DNA from: Cytophagaceae bacterium
GTDB lineage: Bacteria; Bacteroidota; Bacteroidia; Cytophagales; Cytophagaceae
Assembly (NCBI GenBank): GCA_025454925.1
Contig: JALONM010000022.1
Coordinates: 1-49,832 of the forward strand
Direction of reading: 5' to 3'
DNA: 49,832 bases
The translations under genes and the position numbers were made by a program. How positions within the stretch are numbered: position 1 is the stretch's first letter; every line of letters begins with the position of its first letter. Below the pieces are notes generated by a model. It did no database searches. It was given only the letters and a program-made list of their open reading frames with translations, and had not been told where the DNA came from. Below, one piece after another: positions 32,148 through 43,800 of this stretch.

Positions 32148-32177
32148 CAAAATTAAAAAATTAACACAAACTTTAAA
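32148..32177 (-). promoter_or_regulatory. Promoter of the lipoprotein-VTC-DUF4956-DUF2490 operon
   Basis: On the minus strand TTTA (32177-32174), an 18-base spacer and TAATTTTG (32155-32148) give an exact -7 box and a 3-of-4 -33 element. The predicted start is near 32141, leaving a leader of about 18 bases to the GTG start codon. Confidence 0.65.
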
Positions 32178-32270
32178 GCCAGTTACTAACTAATTGATAC
32201 AATTTTTTATCAAAAGAAGCATACTTTGGTCATGTGTGCTCAATATTAGACAAATGTAAGGAATAAAAAA

Positions 32271-32294
32271 AGCCACCTCCTTTTAGAGGTGGCT
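32271..32294 (-). terminator. Terminator of the GH3 gene
   Basis: AGCCACCTC / GAGGTGGCT form a 9-bp stem with a 6-base loop, followed on the minus strand by TTTTTTTATT. It lies 40 bases past the GH3 stop and separates that gene from the downstream operon. Confidence 0.85.
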
Positions 32295-32333
32295 AATATT
32301 CAGTATCTTAATGAATTAAGAAAGCGCCTTGTT

Positions 32334-34634
32334 TTAGTTTTTATAGCGGAATATTTTTTTGAAGTCTCCGATCATAACTTCAAATTCGCCGTCTTCAGTA
32401 ACCGTTTTCAAATCCGCGTTCACAAAAGCCAAGTCGTCTTTGCTAAGTTCAAAATTAACGGATTTGGTTTCGCCAGCTTTCAATTCAATTTTATTGAATC
32501 CACGCAATCTTCTCTGAGGCGGTGTGATGCTAGCAAACAAATCGCGGGTATATACTTCCACCACTTCCTTGCCATCTCGGGTTCCGCTATTGGTTACATC
32601 TACACTTACCGTGATCTTATCATCTCCCTGAATTGAATCTTTGGAGAGTTTAAAATTGCTGTAAGTGAATTTTGTGTAGCTTAATCCAAATCCAAATGGG
32701 AATTGATATTTGTACCCAGTTTGAGAGAATATACCTGGAGTAAGTTCTTCGTCAATTTCAGAAAACTTGCAATCGTAGGTCATAATCATATTCGGATACA
32801 TAGGGTAGGTGTATGGTAATTTTCCATTTGGATTGTAATCGCCAAACAGCACATCAGCAATGGCCGCTCCGCCTTGGCTTCCAGGCCAGTATGCCTGCAG
32901 GATTCCTTTAACACCAGGAACGATGTCTTTGATAATGCGTGGACGTCCTTCGATGAGTACTAATATTACAGGTTTGCCAGTTGCTATGGCCGCTTTAGCA
33001 AGCGCAGTTTGGGCTGGATCCAGATTCAGGTCGAATATTGTACCTGGGGTTTCTGCATAAGCATCCTCACCTAAACACAAGATGATGTAGTCGCTGGCTT
33101 TGGCCTTTGCTGCAAGCGCTTTTGAGTCATAGTTGGCTGCGTCCTTATAGTTGGCATTTCCTAAAATGCTTACATTTTTGGCTCCCAATTTATCAGAAAT
33201 AGCTTGTGCAACGGTTTTGTAAGTGCTAGGGTATTTGCTGGCATCAGCCCCTTGCCAGGTGTATGACCAACAACCGTTCAAAGAGGTAATACTATTGGCG
33301 CCAGGACCTGCCACCAAAACTTTAGCAGTTTTGGCAAGAGGTAAAACAGGGGCACCTTTTACCGAGTCATTCTTCAGCAAGGTCATCGCTTCGCGAGCAG
33401 CTTCCAATGCCAGGGCAGAATATTCCGCTTTTCCAAAATTGGCTTTTGCGTCGGCTTCACCGTAAGGGTTATCCAATAATCCAAGGTTGGCTTTCAGCGT
33501 TAAGATTCTTCCTACTGCTTCATCAATACGCTCTTTGCTTACTTGATTTTCGTTCACTAGTTCAATCAAAAGTTTGTAGAAGGAGAAATCATGTGGTACC
33601 ATGCTCATGTCGACCCCTGCATTCACTGCAATCTTTACTGCTTCTTTAGGCGTTGCTGCAATTTTATGACGGGTATGCAAGCGTATGATGTCTTCCCAGT
33701 CAGACACAACTAAGCCTTGGAAGCCAAGTTCTGTGCGCAATACATCGGTCAGAAGGTATTTGTTCCCATGCACCGGAACTCCGTTGATTTCTCCGGAATT
33801 GATCATAATGGTGCTGGAACCTGCTTGAACGGCTGCCTTGAACTGAGGGAGGTAGTATTCGCGCAATTGTATTTCGGATATATAAGCGGGAGTTCTGTCT
33901 TTTCCAGTTGCAGGATTAGAGTACCCGATAAAGTGCTTCATGCAGGAAGCTACTGCAGTTTTATTTTTAAGGCCATCTTCTTCATATGCTTTGATAGTAG
34001 CCACGCCCATAGTCTTAACGATGAAAGGATCTTCGCCGAAGGTTTCTGGAAAGCGGGCCCAAACAGGATTGCGTCCAATGTCAAGCACCGGGTCAAAGTT
34101 CCAGCGGATTCCTGAAGCTCTCGTTTCCAAGGCCGTTACTTTCGCACCTTTTGCTACCAAGTCAGGATTCCGGGTGGCAGCCTCAGCTATATTATGAGGG
34201 AAAAGGGTTGAATTCTGAGTGAATGTTACTCCGTGAATAGCGTCAATACCATAAATCACAGGGATTTTATTAGGTGTTTTTTGTGCAGCATCTTGTATTT
34301 GTTTGATCATGGCATGCCACTGATCAACCGAATAGGCCGAAGGTACCGCATTTAGCAAGGATCCCACTTTATATTTTACTACGGCAGTATCCAAAAGGGC
34401 AGGGTCAATGGTTCCATCCTTACTTCCATATCCGTCCACCAATATCATATTGATGTTTACCTGTGTCATTTGGCCTACTTTTTCTTCCAATGACATTTTG
34501 GATAGTAGTTCTTTTACTTTGGGATCCACATCGGTGGAACCACCGGACTTCGATTGGCCTTCTTTGCCATTTTTCGAGCAAGAGCTCAGGATAGCTAAAA
34601 CAGCAACAGAAGCCAATAAAAATAATTTTTTCAT
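32334..34634 (-). CDS. bglX: Glycoside hydrolase family 3 beta-glucosidase (lipoprotein)
   Basis: A 766-residue protein of the length of periplasmic BglX-type enzymes. The signal has a lipobox ending in Cys19 (LAILSSC). The N-terminal TIM barrel contains IPVIYGIDAIHG, WNFDPVLDI, RFPETFGEDP, CMKHFIGYS and the nucleophile Asp312 in GLVVSDWEDI. The alpha/beta sandwich domain (VLVAGPGANS, ILCLGEDAYAETPG) and the fibronectin-III-like domain (about 660-766, TVSVDVTNSGTRDGKEVVEVY) complete the family layout. It removes terminal beta-linked glucose or xylose from oligosaccharides. It stands alone, with its own terminator; no SusC/SusD genes are nearby. The symbol is by family likeness, and substrate is not certain. 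Confidence 0.93.
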   Translation of the reverse strand: MKKLFLLASVAVLAILSSCSKNGKEGQSKSGGSTDVDPKVKELLSKMSLEEKVGQMTQVNINMILVDGYGSKDGTIDPALLDTAVVKYKVGSLLNAVPSAYSVDQWHAMIKQIQDAAQKTPNKIPVIYGIDAIHGVTFTQNSTLFPHNIAEAATRNPDLVAKGAKVTALETRASGIRWNFDPVLDIGRNPVWARFPETFGEDPFIVKTMGVATIKAYEEDGLKNKTAVASCMKHFIGYSNPATGKDRTPAYISEIQLREYYLPQFKAAVQAGSSTIMINSGEINGVPVHGNKYLLTDVLRTELGFQGLVVSDWEDIIRLHTRHKIAATPKEAVKIAVNAGVDMSMVPHDFSFYKLLIELVNENQVSKERIDEAVGRILTLKANLGLLDNPYGEADAKANFGKAEYSALALEAAREAMTLLKNDSVKGAPVLPLAKTAKVLVAGPGANSITSLNGCWSYTWQGADASKYPSTYKTVAQAISDKLGAKNVSILGNANYKDAANYDSKALAAKAKASDYIILCLGEDAYAETPGTIFDLNLDPAQTALAKAAIATGKPVILVLIEGRPRIIKDIVPGVKGILQAYWPGSQGGAAIADVLFGDYNPNGKLPYTYPMYPNMIMTYDCKFSEIDEELTPGIFSQTGYKYQFPFGFGLSYTKFTYSNFKLSKDSIQGDDKITVSVDVTNSGTRDGKEVVEVYTRDLFASITPPQRRLRGFNKIELKAGETKSVNFELSKDDLAFVNADLKTVTEDGEFEVMIGDFKKIFRYKN

Positions 34635-35018
34635 GACCTTTCTTTTACTTAATTGGTTAAAATGTTAAAAGAGTTTATGGTATTTCTTAGGGAAAAATTC
34701 CATGCCTCAATACTAGTAAAAAAAGTTTTTTTATACAAGTATAAATTTGATAATCAGTAAATTACTTTTTAAAATCCCATTTATAGGGCAGGGTCAATAT
34801 TGGTATTCTAATTCGTCTGGAGTTAGATTCTTTTAATACGGACAAGGAGCTTACGTATCGTGCGGGAACCATTTGGCATACCTTCTAATTACCAAAGAGA
34901 ATATTATAAATGCCTGTTTTAATTAGATATTGGAAGTCATTCCCGTTCCAATATCCTGATCAGCACCAACCATCATTTCATTAAACCGGATAAGGTGGCG
35001 CAACCCTTGCATACGCAC
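34635..35018. other. Intergenic stretch with inverted repeat and weak promoter box
   Basis: No gene is visible. TATACTTG (minus strand, 34743-34736) is a near match to the -7 consensus and may serve the GH3 gene, with a leader of about 95 bases. A 10-bp perfect inverted repeat, GATATTGGAA / TTCCAATATC (34926-34955), lies about 65 bases past the M48 stop and may act as its terminator, though without a U-tract. Confidence 0.4.
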
Positions 35019-36272
35019 TTAGTGGTTGTTATTATTCTCCAGCTTCCTTAATGCGCTCAATCGCTCAAGCAAAGGAGGGTGGGAATAATGAAATTTAACG
35101 TAGAGGGGATGAGGGGTAGGGTTGCTCAAATTTTTCTCAGAAAGTTTTTTTAAAGCATCGATTAATGGAGATGCCTGGTAAGTTTCTGCAGCATATCGAT
35201 CTGCCTCAAATTCATTTTTGCGAGACCAGGCATGTAGCAAAACTCCAAGTAATTCAGAAATTGGGCTGTATAATATGGCAAAGCCTACTAAGTTCAATGC
35301 CAGAATATGTTGATTTCCACCCAGTGCCAAGGAAACTTCATAGTTATAAAGCATCAGCGACAGTAAGTAAAGCATGGCACCAGTTTGAATAATTCCAATG
35401 GCCAAGTTTTGCCAGATATGACGTTTTTTAAAGTGACCAGTTTCGTGGGCCAACACCGCCACGAGCTCTTCTACACTATGGTTTTGTATCAAAGTATCGA
35501 ACAATACGATTTTTTTCTGTTTACCGAAGCCAGAGAAGAAGGCATTCGCTTTGGAGGATCTTTTAGAACCATCCATGACCATTACTTTCGATAAAGGGAA
35601 GTTGACCTTGCGTGCATAGTCCAGAATTGAAGTTTTCAATACTCCATCTTCCAGTGGTGTTAATTTATTAAACAGAGGAAGAAAAACGGAAGTATATAAG
35701 AAGTTAACAAGGAGTAACATCACAATGATCACTAACCAGAAATACCACCAAAAATTAACATCGAAGATTTTTACTAATTGAAAAAAGACAGTAGCCAATA
35801 ACCCACCAATGACCACGGTCATGAGCAGTGCCACAAGTTTGTCTTTTATGAATAAGCCAGGTGTGGTTCGATTAAATCCATGTTTTTCTTCGATCACAAA
35901 CGTTTTGTACCATTGAAAGGGGAGATTTAATAGATCTGAAATAATAAACACCGCACCAAAAAACAAAAGGAAATGAAATAGCGGTTGATTGGTTAAGGTT
36001 CCTACCCATTGATATAAAGGTCCAAGTAAGCCGAGGGAAAAAACAATCAAAGAAAGTAATAAACTAAAGGAAGAAGATATCCATTGAAACCTAGTATTGT
36101 CTTTTAGGTATAACTTTGATTTCTCGAAGCTTTCTTCCGTATAAATACCTTTTAAATCCTCCGGAAGTTGAGCCGGCTGATTAGCCAGATTGATCCGATC
36201 TATGATTACGTTTAACAGATAATCGGCGATCAACAGAATAATGAAAAGGAGCAAAAATGATTGAGCACTCAT
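35019..36272 (-). CDS. M48 family metalloprotease, Ste24/CAAX-type
   Basis: A 417-residue membrane protein, the size of Ste24 homologues. The zinc motif is HETGH at 276-280 (AVLAHETGHFKKRH). The third zinc ligand is in the NEFEADRYA stretch further on, and the family end motif SHPPLLERL is present. About seven hydrophobic segments are visible, with the GSKRSSKANAFFSGFGKQKKIVLFDTL stretch typical of Ste24-like enzymes just before the zinc site. The bacterial proteins are thought to handle membrane-protein quality control or process membrane peptides rather than prenylated proteins. It is divergent from the RNA methyltransferase gene. Confidence 0.93.
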   Translation of the reverse strand: MSAQSFLLLFIILLIADYLLNVIIDRINLANQPAQLPEDLKGIYTEESFEKSKLYLKDNTRFQWISSSFSLLLSLIVFSLGLLGPLYQWVGTLTNQPLFHFLLFFGAVFIISDLLNLPFQWYKTFVIEEKHGFNRTTPGLFIKDKLVALLMTVVIGGLLATVFFQLVKIFDVNFWWYFWLVIIVMLLLVNFLYTSVFLPLFNKLTPLEDGVLKTSILDYARKVNFPLSKVMVMDGSKRSSKANAFFSGFGKQKKIVLFDTLIQNHSVEELVAVLAHETGHFKKRHIWQNLAIGIIQTGAMLYLLSLMLYNYEVSLALGGNQHILALNLVGFAILYSPISELLGVLLHAWSRKNEFEADRYAAETYQASPLIDALKKLSEKNLSNPTPHPLYVKFHYSHPPLLERLSALRKLENNNNH

Positions 36273-36511
36273 TGGTTTTTGTTTTTATAAAAGCAAAAAA
36301 AGGTATTTTTGTTGAATTGTAAGAGTGTAATGCTCAAATAATTCCTTAAATGGGTGGGTAGTTGCTAACAATGCAATAACGATAGGAGTAATAGGCATTA
36401 CAACATCCTGAGCATTTTTGAAATTAGGTGCGAAGTGCTTCATGTTTTGATGGTTTTGGAGGAAGGAACAAAGAACCGCAGTAAATAACTTAAAAAAGGG
36501 AATAGGTGTGT

Positions 36512-36527
36512 CGATTGCAAACAATCG
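36512..36527. repeat. Small hairpin upstream of the methyltransferase gene
   Basis: CGATTG-CAAA-CAATCG is a perfect 6-bp hairpin 20 bases before the ATG of the methyltransferase gene. It may be part of the mRNA leader. The rest of the 275-base gap between the divergent M48 and methyltransferase genes shows nothing I can name. Confidence 0.3.
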
Positions 36528-36547
36528 GCTACAGGATCAGTTGGAAT

Positions 36548-37765
36548 ATGAAAAAGGAAATTCGCTTGCATCGGAATTTATGCAGCGCGGTGGTGGCCGC
36601 CTTAGGTGAAATTTTTTTGGAAGGTAAATATGCGGATAAAGCCATCGAGCGAATTTTGAAGTCGGATACTCGGTGGGGTTCCAGAGATCGAGGATTTGTA
36701 GCCGAATCGACCTACGAGATAGTTCGTCAATACCGGTATTGGTCTGCCGTTTGTGGATTAGAAGAGCCTAAGGATAGTGATTCTTTTTGGCAGTTGTTGG
36801 GTGCTATGCTGAGCCATCAAGGATTGAATCCCTTGCCCCAGTGGGATGAATGGAAGCACAGGACCTGGGAAAGGATGGATGAAAGTAATCCCGATTTATC
36901 GAAGCGTGCCGTTCAATATTCGGTGCCTGATTGGCTCGATGGGCTAGGCATGCAGGAATTACCAGACCGATGGGAGCTTGAGTTGAAAAGTCTTAATCAA
37001 CCGGCAGAAGTAGTGCTGCGTGCCAATACCTTGAAAATTTCAACTCGTGATTTACAGAAAGCATTAGAAAAGGAATCCATATTCACAAATTCCTTTGATA
37101 CTTATCCCGATGCGTTGGTATTGCAGCGCAGGGCAAATGTATTTTCGAGCAAATGCTTTAAAGAAGGATGGTTTGAAGTTCAGGATGCTTCTTCTCAATT
37201 AGTGGCGCCCTTTTTAGAAGTAAAACCTGGGATGCGTGTAATTGATGCTTGTGCCGGAGGAGGAGGGAAAGCCTTGCATCTGGCTGCTTTGATGCGAAAC
37301 AAAGGTCAATTGCTTGCCATGGATGTTGAAGAATGGAAATTAAAAAATTTAAAAGTACGTGCCCGGCGTGCAGGTGCTTCTATTATTGAAACGAGGCTTA
37401 TTGATAGTAGTAAAACTATTAAAAGATTGGAAGCTTCAGCCGATCGCTTGTTGTTGGATGTTCCTTGCAGTGGACTTGGTGTATTGAAGCGAAATCCGGA
37501 CGCCAAATGGAAGCTTTCTCCTTCGACGATTGATCAGGTAAAAAAAACTCAGAAAGAAATTTTGGAGCGATATTCAACCATGTTAAAGCCTGGTGGATTG
37601 ATGGTCTATGCTACCTGTAGTATTCTACCAGGTGAAAATTTGAAGCAATTAGAGCATTTTTTACATACACATCCGCATTTTACTAAGCTTCAGCATCAAA
37701 CCTGTTGGCCTTCAGAAACAGGGTTCGATGGCTTTTTCATGGCCCTGGTTAAAAGGGAATTGTAA
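36548..37765 (+). CDS. RsmB/NOP2/Sun-type RNA m5C methyltransferase
   Basis: Starting at MKKEIRLHRNLCSAVVAALG the product has 405 residues; an earlier in-frame ATG at 36506 precedes any family likeness. The N-terminal helical part (about 1-140) resembles NusB/RsmB-type RNA-binding regions. The SAM site is DACAGGGGKALHLAALM from residue 233. The two Cys expected for catalysis and product release are Cys307 (DVPCSGLG) and Cys357 (YATCSIL). The family methylates C5 of cytosine in rRNA or tRNA. The motif I glycine loop reads AGGGGK instead of the common AAPGGK, in line with a Bacteroidota subgroup. Whether the target is 16S rRNA C967, as for RsmB of E. coli, cannot be told. Confidence 0.88.
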   Translation: MKKEIRLHRNLCSAVVAALGEIFLEGKYADKAIERILKSDTRWGSRDRGFVAESTYEIVRQYRYWSAVCGLEEPKDSDSFWQLLGAMLSHQGLNPLPQWDEWKHRTWERMDESNPDLSKRAVQYSVPDWLDGLGMQELPDRWELELKSLNQPAEVVLRANTLKISTRDLQKALEKESIFTNSFDTYPDALVLQRRANVFSSKCFKEGWFEVQDASSQLVAPFLEVKPGMRVIDACAGGGGKALHLAALMRNKGQLLAMDVEEWKLKNLKVRARRAGASIIETRLIDSSKTIKRLEASADRLLLDVPCSGLGVLKRNPDAKWKLSPSTIDQVKKTQKEILERYSTMLKPGGLMVYATCSILPGENLKQLEHFLHTHPHFTKLQHQTCWPSETGFDGFFMALVKREL

Positions 37766-37833
37766 AGATTCCTCAACCAACTTAATTACGATACCGTATA
37801 CTCGGAAAGGGATTCCTTTTCTGCTAATTGTAT

Positions 37834-40800
37834 ATGATGCTTGCTAAAGAAGCGATTGAATCTTTATTACCACGAAGCATTCTTCTATTAGTGCTTGTTT
37901 TTGCAATACTTATTGCTCATTCCAATACTTATGCCCAGATCACTTATTATTCCAGGTCAAGCGGTGATTGGAACGATCCTGCTGTTTGGTCTACAGTTTC
38001 TTGCGGGGATCCTACTAATACAGGAACCTTTCCCAATCTTTTCGATAATGCTGTGGTTTGCAGTTCTCATACAATAACAATAAATGTCAATTCAAACATA
38101 AGTAATTTAACTATTCAATCAGGAGGGGCGGTTCTCTATACCAATTCTGCCTCCAGGTTGCTTAAAATTTTCACAAGTTTAGTAAACGATGGTACTTTTG
38201 GCTATACCTCCAATGCTGGCATTACTCATGCTTTAGAGCTTTCAGGAAGTCTTACCAATAATGGAATTTTTGATTTATTTGTTGATTCCAATGACGGAGT
38301 CAATCTTAATTTAAATGGGGGAGTACCTGCCACGGTCTCAGGAAGCGGAACCTTTGATATAAAAAATGTACTTTTAGCTAAAAACCCCTACACAACAATT
38401 ATAGATATAACAACTGCTGCATTTTATACCAATTTGGTTGCCAACGGCGGGACATGGAATCATAATAGCGGATTTTATATTCATAATAACAGTACTTCTT
38501 TCAATTTATTAAATACCGGCAATCATACAATTAATGAAAATTCTACGGTGGAAGTACGTGCAGGTACTATTTCTTTTGCCTCAGCTGCCAGCAGATTGAT
38601 TCTGGAAGGAAGACTAATAGTATCAGGAGGTAATGTAACAGTTGGAAGTTCTACTGGTGCGGCCCCTAATGGAATTAAATATTCCATGGCCACCACTCGT
38701 ACACCCAGTCTGACGGTAAGTTCCGGTACTTTATCTGTTTTCCAAGGGATTAATTATTCCAGCAATAGCACTCATCCGTTTTCATTTAATATGTCTGGGG
38801 GAAATGTGTTGTTGAATACTGGCTCTACTGCTACCTCCGTCGAAACCTTCCAAATCAACGATGTGGCGGGTAGTTCTTTTCAGATGACAGGTGGAACCAT
38901 CACGTTGCAAAACATCAATTCAGGTGGTCTCTCTGATTTTTCTATTTGCGGTTTGAGTGGAACAAATATCGTAACTGGTGGATCAGTGGTGTTTGGAAAT
39001 ACTTCTACACCAGCCAACAGTACGTTTAATTTTACTCCATTTGCATCGACAACCTTACCAAACCTGCGAGTGAGCGGCCCTGCTGCTTCTGCCTGTACCT
39101 TAAAACCTATCACCACCGGAGATATTCGATTGTTGAGTTTATATATCGAGGCCAATAAATTTTTTGATATCAGTCATAATGCTAATGCCGGAGATAATAG
39201 AACCTTGGTATTATCCTCCACGTTCGACGGCACTCATAGCTTTTTTGACGCCAACACGGGAGCTTCCGATTATTTTATTCCAAGACAAAGTACCGTGCAA
39301 ATATTAGGGACTTCCACCGTGAAAACAAAACCTTCTGGTAAGTTTTATAATTTATCTCCTGCGGCAAGTGGTCAAACAACCACGATGAACACAAGCATGC
39401 TGGTGCTCAATCAATGCGCCTTACAAGGTGGAACATTTACTTCCTCCGGAAGTCCAATCCTGCTGATACAAGGAGCTACTCCATTTGTCTTCAATGCCGG
39501 AAGTGTTATTTCAGTATATCAAATCACCTATAATCTTTCCGGAGGAACACAGTCAATTCCTGCCTATGATTACAGCTTAGTTGCGAATTCGGTGTTGGGC
39601 GGAAATAGCAGTACATTCAGTCTTACTGGCAATTCTACATTTATGAATTTTTATGCCAATGGAGATTTTGGTGCGTACAATAATATTATATTTAATACTC
39701 AAAACCACCAATTTACTGTAAACGGAGAGTTTAATGCAGGCTTTGCTACTACTACCGTTAATTTCGGATCATCTATTGTATACGTGGGGGGAATCTTTGG
39801 GATGGATATCGGCGGAAATGTAAACGCTCAAACCTCCACAATATCCGTCAATGGAAACTGGTCCAATCTAAATTCGATTCCCTTCAATCACGGTACTTCA
39901 ACTGTTATTTTCACTGGTGGAAATACCAGCATTAGTTATGGAACTTCCACCGAAACGTTTTATAATCTTGTGATCAACAAGACGACAGGAAATCTTACGC
40001 TCAATACACATGCTTCGGTGGCTAATCAATTGACTTTAACTTCCGGAATTATTATTTCAGCAAGTACCAGGAAATTAATATTTAACAACGGTGCTACCTA
40101 TTCAGGTGGGTCGGCTGCCTCGCACATCAGTGGACCTGCCCAGCGATTTGGACTAGGAAGTTTTATTTTTCCTATCGGAAAAGGTGGAACGTATCGACCC
40201 CTGGGTATAAATCCCTCTGGCTTAATCACCGATGCTTTCTTGGCAGAATATTTTAATGCCACTCCCAATCCAACCTATTTAACCACGAACAAAGAATCCT
40301 CTTTACAAACGATTAGTACATGTGAATATTGGAACTTAACCAGGCCCGCTGGTTCTGCTTCTACCCCGGTGACTTTGTATTATGGAAGTGGTAGTTGTAA
40401 TACACCTTTTTATACATCATTTCGTGTTGCACTGTGGAATGGAAGTCAATGGACCAATCAGGGAAGCGCTGTTCCAACGGGCGATGCTACTTCAGGAACG
40501 ATCACCAGCGCATCATCATTATCTACGGTAGGATATTTAACACTTTCCACTACCTCGATTGCTTCGAATTGGGTATGGGATACCAGCACGGCTCCTGGTA
40601 TACAATCAGGTGCAGGCACCTGGGGAATAGATGCTTACTGGACTCCTCGTGGAGGCGCCGGAACAACCTTGTATCCATGGCCAGGCGCTGGTAATAACGC
40701 ATGGTTTGAAGGAGCAGATGGAGTTTACTCCATTACGGTGAGCGGAAATCAATTAGTAGACAGTCTTAATTTCAGTAACACAGGTTATACGCTCAATGCA

Positions 40801-43800
40801 GGTACGTTGACCTTAGGCACGAATGCCATAATGGTAGCTGTAGGTAAAACGGCTACTATACATTCAGTGCTTGCGGGTACTAACGTGAAAAAAAATGGAA
40901 CGGGTGTTTTGCGAGTTGGGGGTCTGAATACCTATACAGGTTCCACCAACATTGAAGCAGGTACCTGGCAGCTCCTTGTGTCACAAGCAATACCCAATAC
41001 CAGTTCCGTTTCACTTTCAGGCTTGCTGGATTTAAATGGTTTTAATGAGACCATCGCCAGCCTTGCTGGCAGTGGAACGGTAGACAACGTGTCGGCTGGT
41101 GGAACGCCTTTACTAACGGTGGGTTCTATTGGTGGTGTCGTTGTTTTTTCAGGAATTTTGAAAAATACAACCGGAGTTTTGTCTATTACTACACAAGCTC
41201 CCATTAGCTGGACGCTTTCAGGAGCCAATGATTTTTCAGGAACATTCACCATCGGTCCTTTGTCACAGATTACTCTCACCAACAATCTAGCGTTGGGAAA
41301 TACCCTCGGTGGTACCGTCATGCAAGGAGGGGATAATGCACTTGGAGCCACAGTACTTACCTTGTCTTCTGTTAGTATAGCCGGGGAGAATATTACCATG
41401 ATCAGTGCTGCAACAGGAGATTTGAGAAATAGAATGGTGGCTGAAAATGGAGCGGTGAACTATTCAGGTGCGATTACGTTAAGCGGCGATGGCTTATCTC
41501 AACTCTTCTCCATGTCTCCTGCTGTATTTCAAGTGAATGGATCTATTACAGGAACTCTAGGAACGTTTGGATTAAGAGGAGACGGAATTGGTCATTTGTA
41601 TTCCTCCGTATCATTAGGCTCTGCTTTTTTCTTCAAAACCGATGCTAGTTCATGGAATGTTTATTCTGCTGTAAATACTTCTGGAAATTGCCGGTTATCG
41701 CACGGTACCTTAAGATTGTACGGAACCAATTTTATACCTCCTAATTTATTATTAATTGGTCAAGGTGGTGCCTTTTCAGCGACGTTGGATTTAAATGGAT
41801 ATAATCAGTCCGTTTCAGGAATAACCAGTACGAGTGGAACGTTGAGCCGAGATATTTTAAACAATGGAGCCACGGCAGCGACGCTCACCATCAATAATAC
41901 CAGCGATTATGTATATGAGTATTCCATATCCAACGGAACTAATGTAACCTCTCTCATTAAATCTGGTACAGCGGTTCAAACGCTGTCAGGAACTTCTGCA
42001 TATACCGGAGCGACTACCATTCAGGCAGGCACACTGAATGTTACAGGTTCTCTTACTTCCACTCCAATTACTATTCAGTCAGGAGGAACGCTCGCGGGTT
42101 CTGGCAGTACTTTAGGATCCATTGCACATCTCAATGGCGGAATTATTGCGCCTGGTAACGCGGGTCCTGGCACTCTAACTACTGGAACATTATCTATGAA
42201 TGCAAGTTCCATACTTTCCTTTGAATTAGGTACTGCCAGAGACAGAATTAACATCAATGGAAATTTGACGTTGGATGGATTATTGCAAATAACCAATCTG
42301 TCTGGATTTGGTGCAGGAACCTATACGCTGATCAACGCTACAGGAGCCATTGCCGATAATGGACTTTCAATCGCCTCGGCTCCGACTGGATATAATTATA
42401 CCATACAAGTTTCCGGTTCGAATGTAAATTTAGTTGTCACCGCATTTACAAGTTGGGTATGGGATACCAGCACGGCTCCGGGAATACAGCCGGGTAATGG
42501 CACCTGGGGGGTAGATGCCTACTGGACACAACGCGGTGGAACAGGTACCGCTTTGTATGCATGGCCTGGTGCTGGAAACAGTGCTTATTTTGAAGGTGCC
42601 GATGGAACCTACACCATTACTATTAGCGGCACACAGTCGGCAGACAGTTTGGTTTTTTCAAATTCAGGCTATACGCTTGCTTCTGGAACTCTGGCTAAAG
42701 GAAATGCTTTTATTTCAGTGGCTTCAGGAAAAACGGCAATTATAAACACTGTGATAAGCGGTACAGCCATTTCGAAAGTAAATACAGGTGCCTTGGAATT
42801 AAACGGATTGAATACCTATACTGGAAAAACGTCTGTTCTGGGTGGAGACTTGTATGTTAATTCGATTGCCAACGTCAGCGGTGGCGCAAGCGCGCTGGGA
42901 GCTCCGACAACGGTGGCGAATGGAACCATAGACATGGCTGCAAATACAAATTTATATTATACAGGGCCTGGAATTTCGACCGACAGAGTAGTGAATGGAA
43001 TTGGGAATACGGTGCATATCCGACATGTGGGTTCTGGCACCCTTACTAAAACAGGTGGTTTAACTTCCTCAAATTTTGATTTGACAATGCGCGGTGTCAA
43101 TAACATAGTGGAGAATGGATTAATTGCTCTAGGTTCAGGAAGATTGCATAAGACGGATAATAACACGCTTACACTTACCAATAACGCCAATAGCTTTTCG
43201 GGTGATTTACAAATATTGCGAGGGGTAGTAAGTGTTTCATCGGTTGCTAATATTGGAGTGGCTTCTCAGATAGGGGCAGGAGCTGCTATACAATTAGGGC
43301 AGAATGTGGCAGCATTTGGAACGTTGCGCTTTACTGGTAGTTCCGGAGGTTCCATGAATCGATCGATTAGTGTGGTAAGTGATGGTACAACGTCTGGCGG
43401 CGGAGTAATTGAAAACACAGTGGCTGGTCAACAATTGAGTTTGTCCGGCGCTATTTCAGCCTCTACAGCGGCTACGTTGGAGTTGACAGGTGCAGGAAAT
43501 GGGTTAATTTCCGGTGTCATCGGAGGCGCAAATCTTGCGGTGCTTAAGTCAGGAACAGGAATTTGGAAATTTACTGGCAGCAATAATTACAATGGCGCTA
43601 CCACTGTGAATGCGGGAACTTTAACCATCAACGGAACCATTACTTCTTCATCAACCATTGCTACCGGTGCCACCTTGGCTGGAACAGGAACGGTAGCTTC
43701 TCTGGTGGTGCAGAATGGAGGTATTCTGGCACCTGGTGATAATGGCGCAGGTTTATTATCCGCAGGTGCTACCACCTTGAATAGTTCCTCCATATTGAAT

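Noticed and set aside
36285-36524. 79-codon minus-strand frame upstream of the M48 gene
   Set aside because: No family likeness; it overlaps the leader region of the methyltransferase gene and has no promoter.
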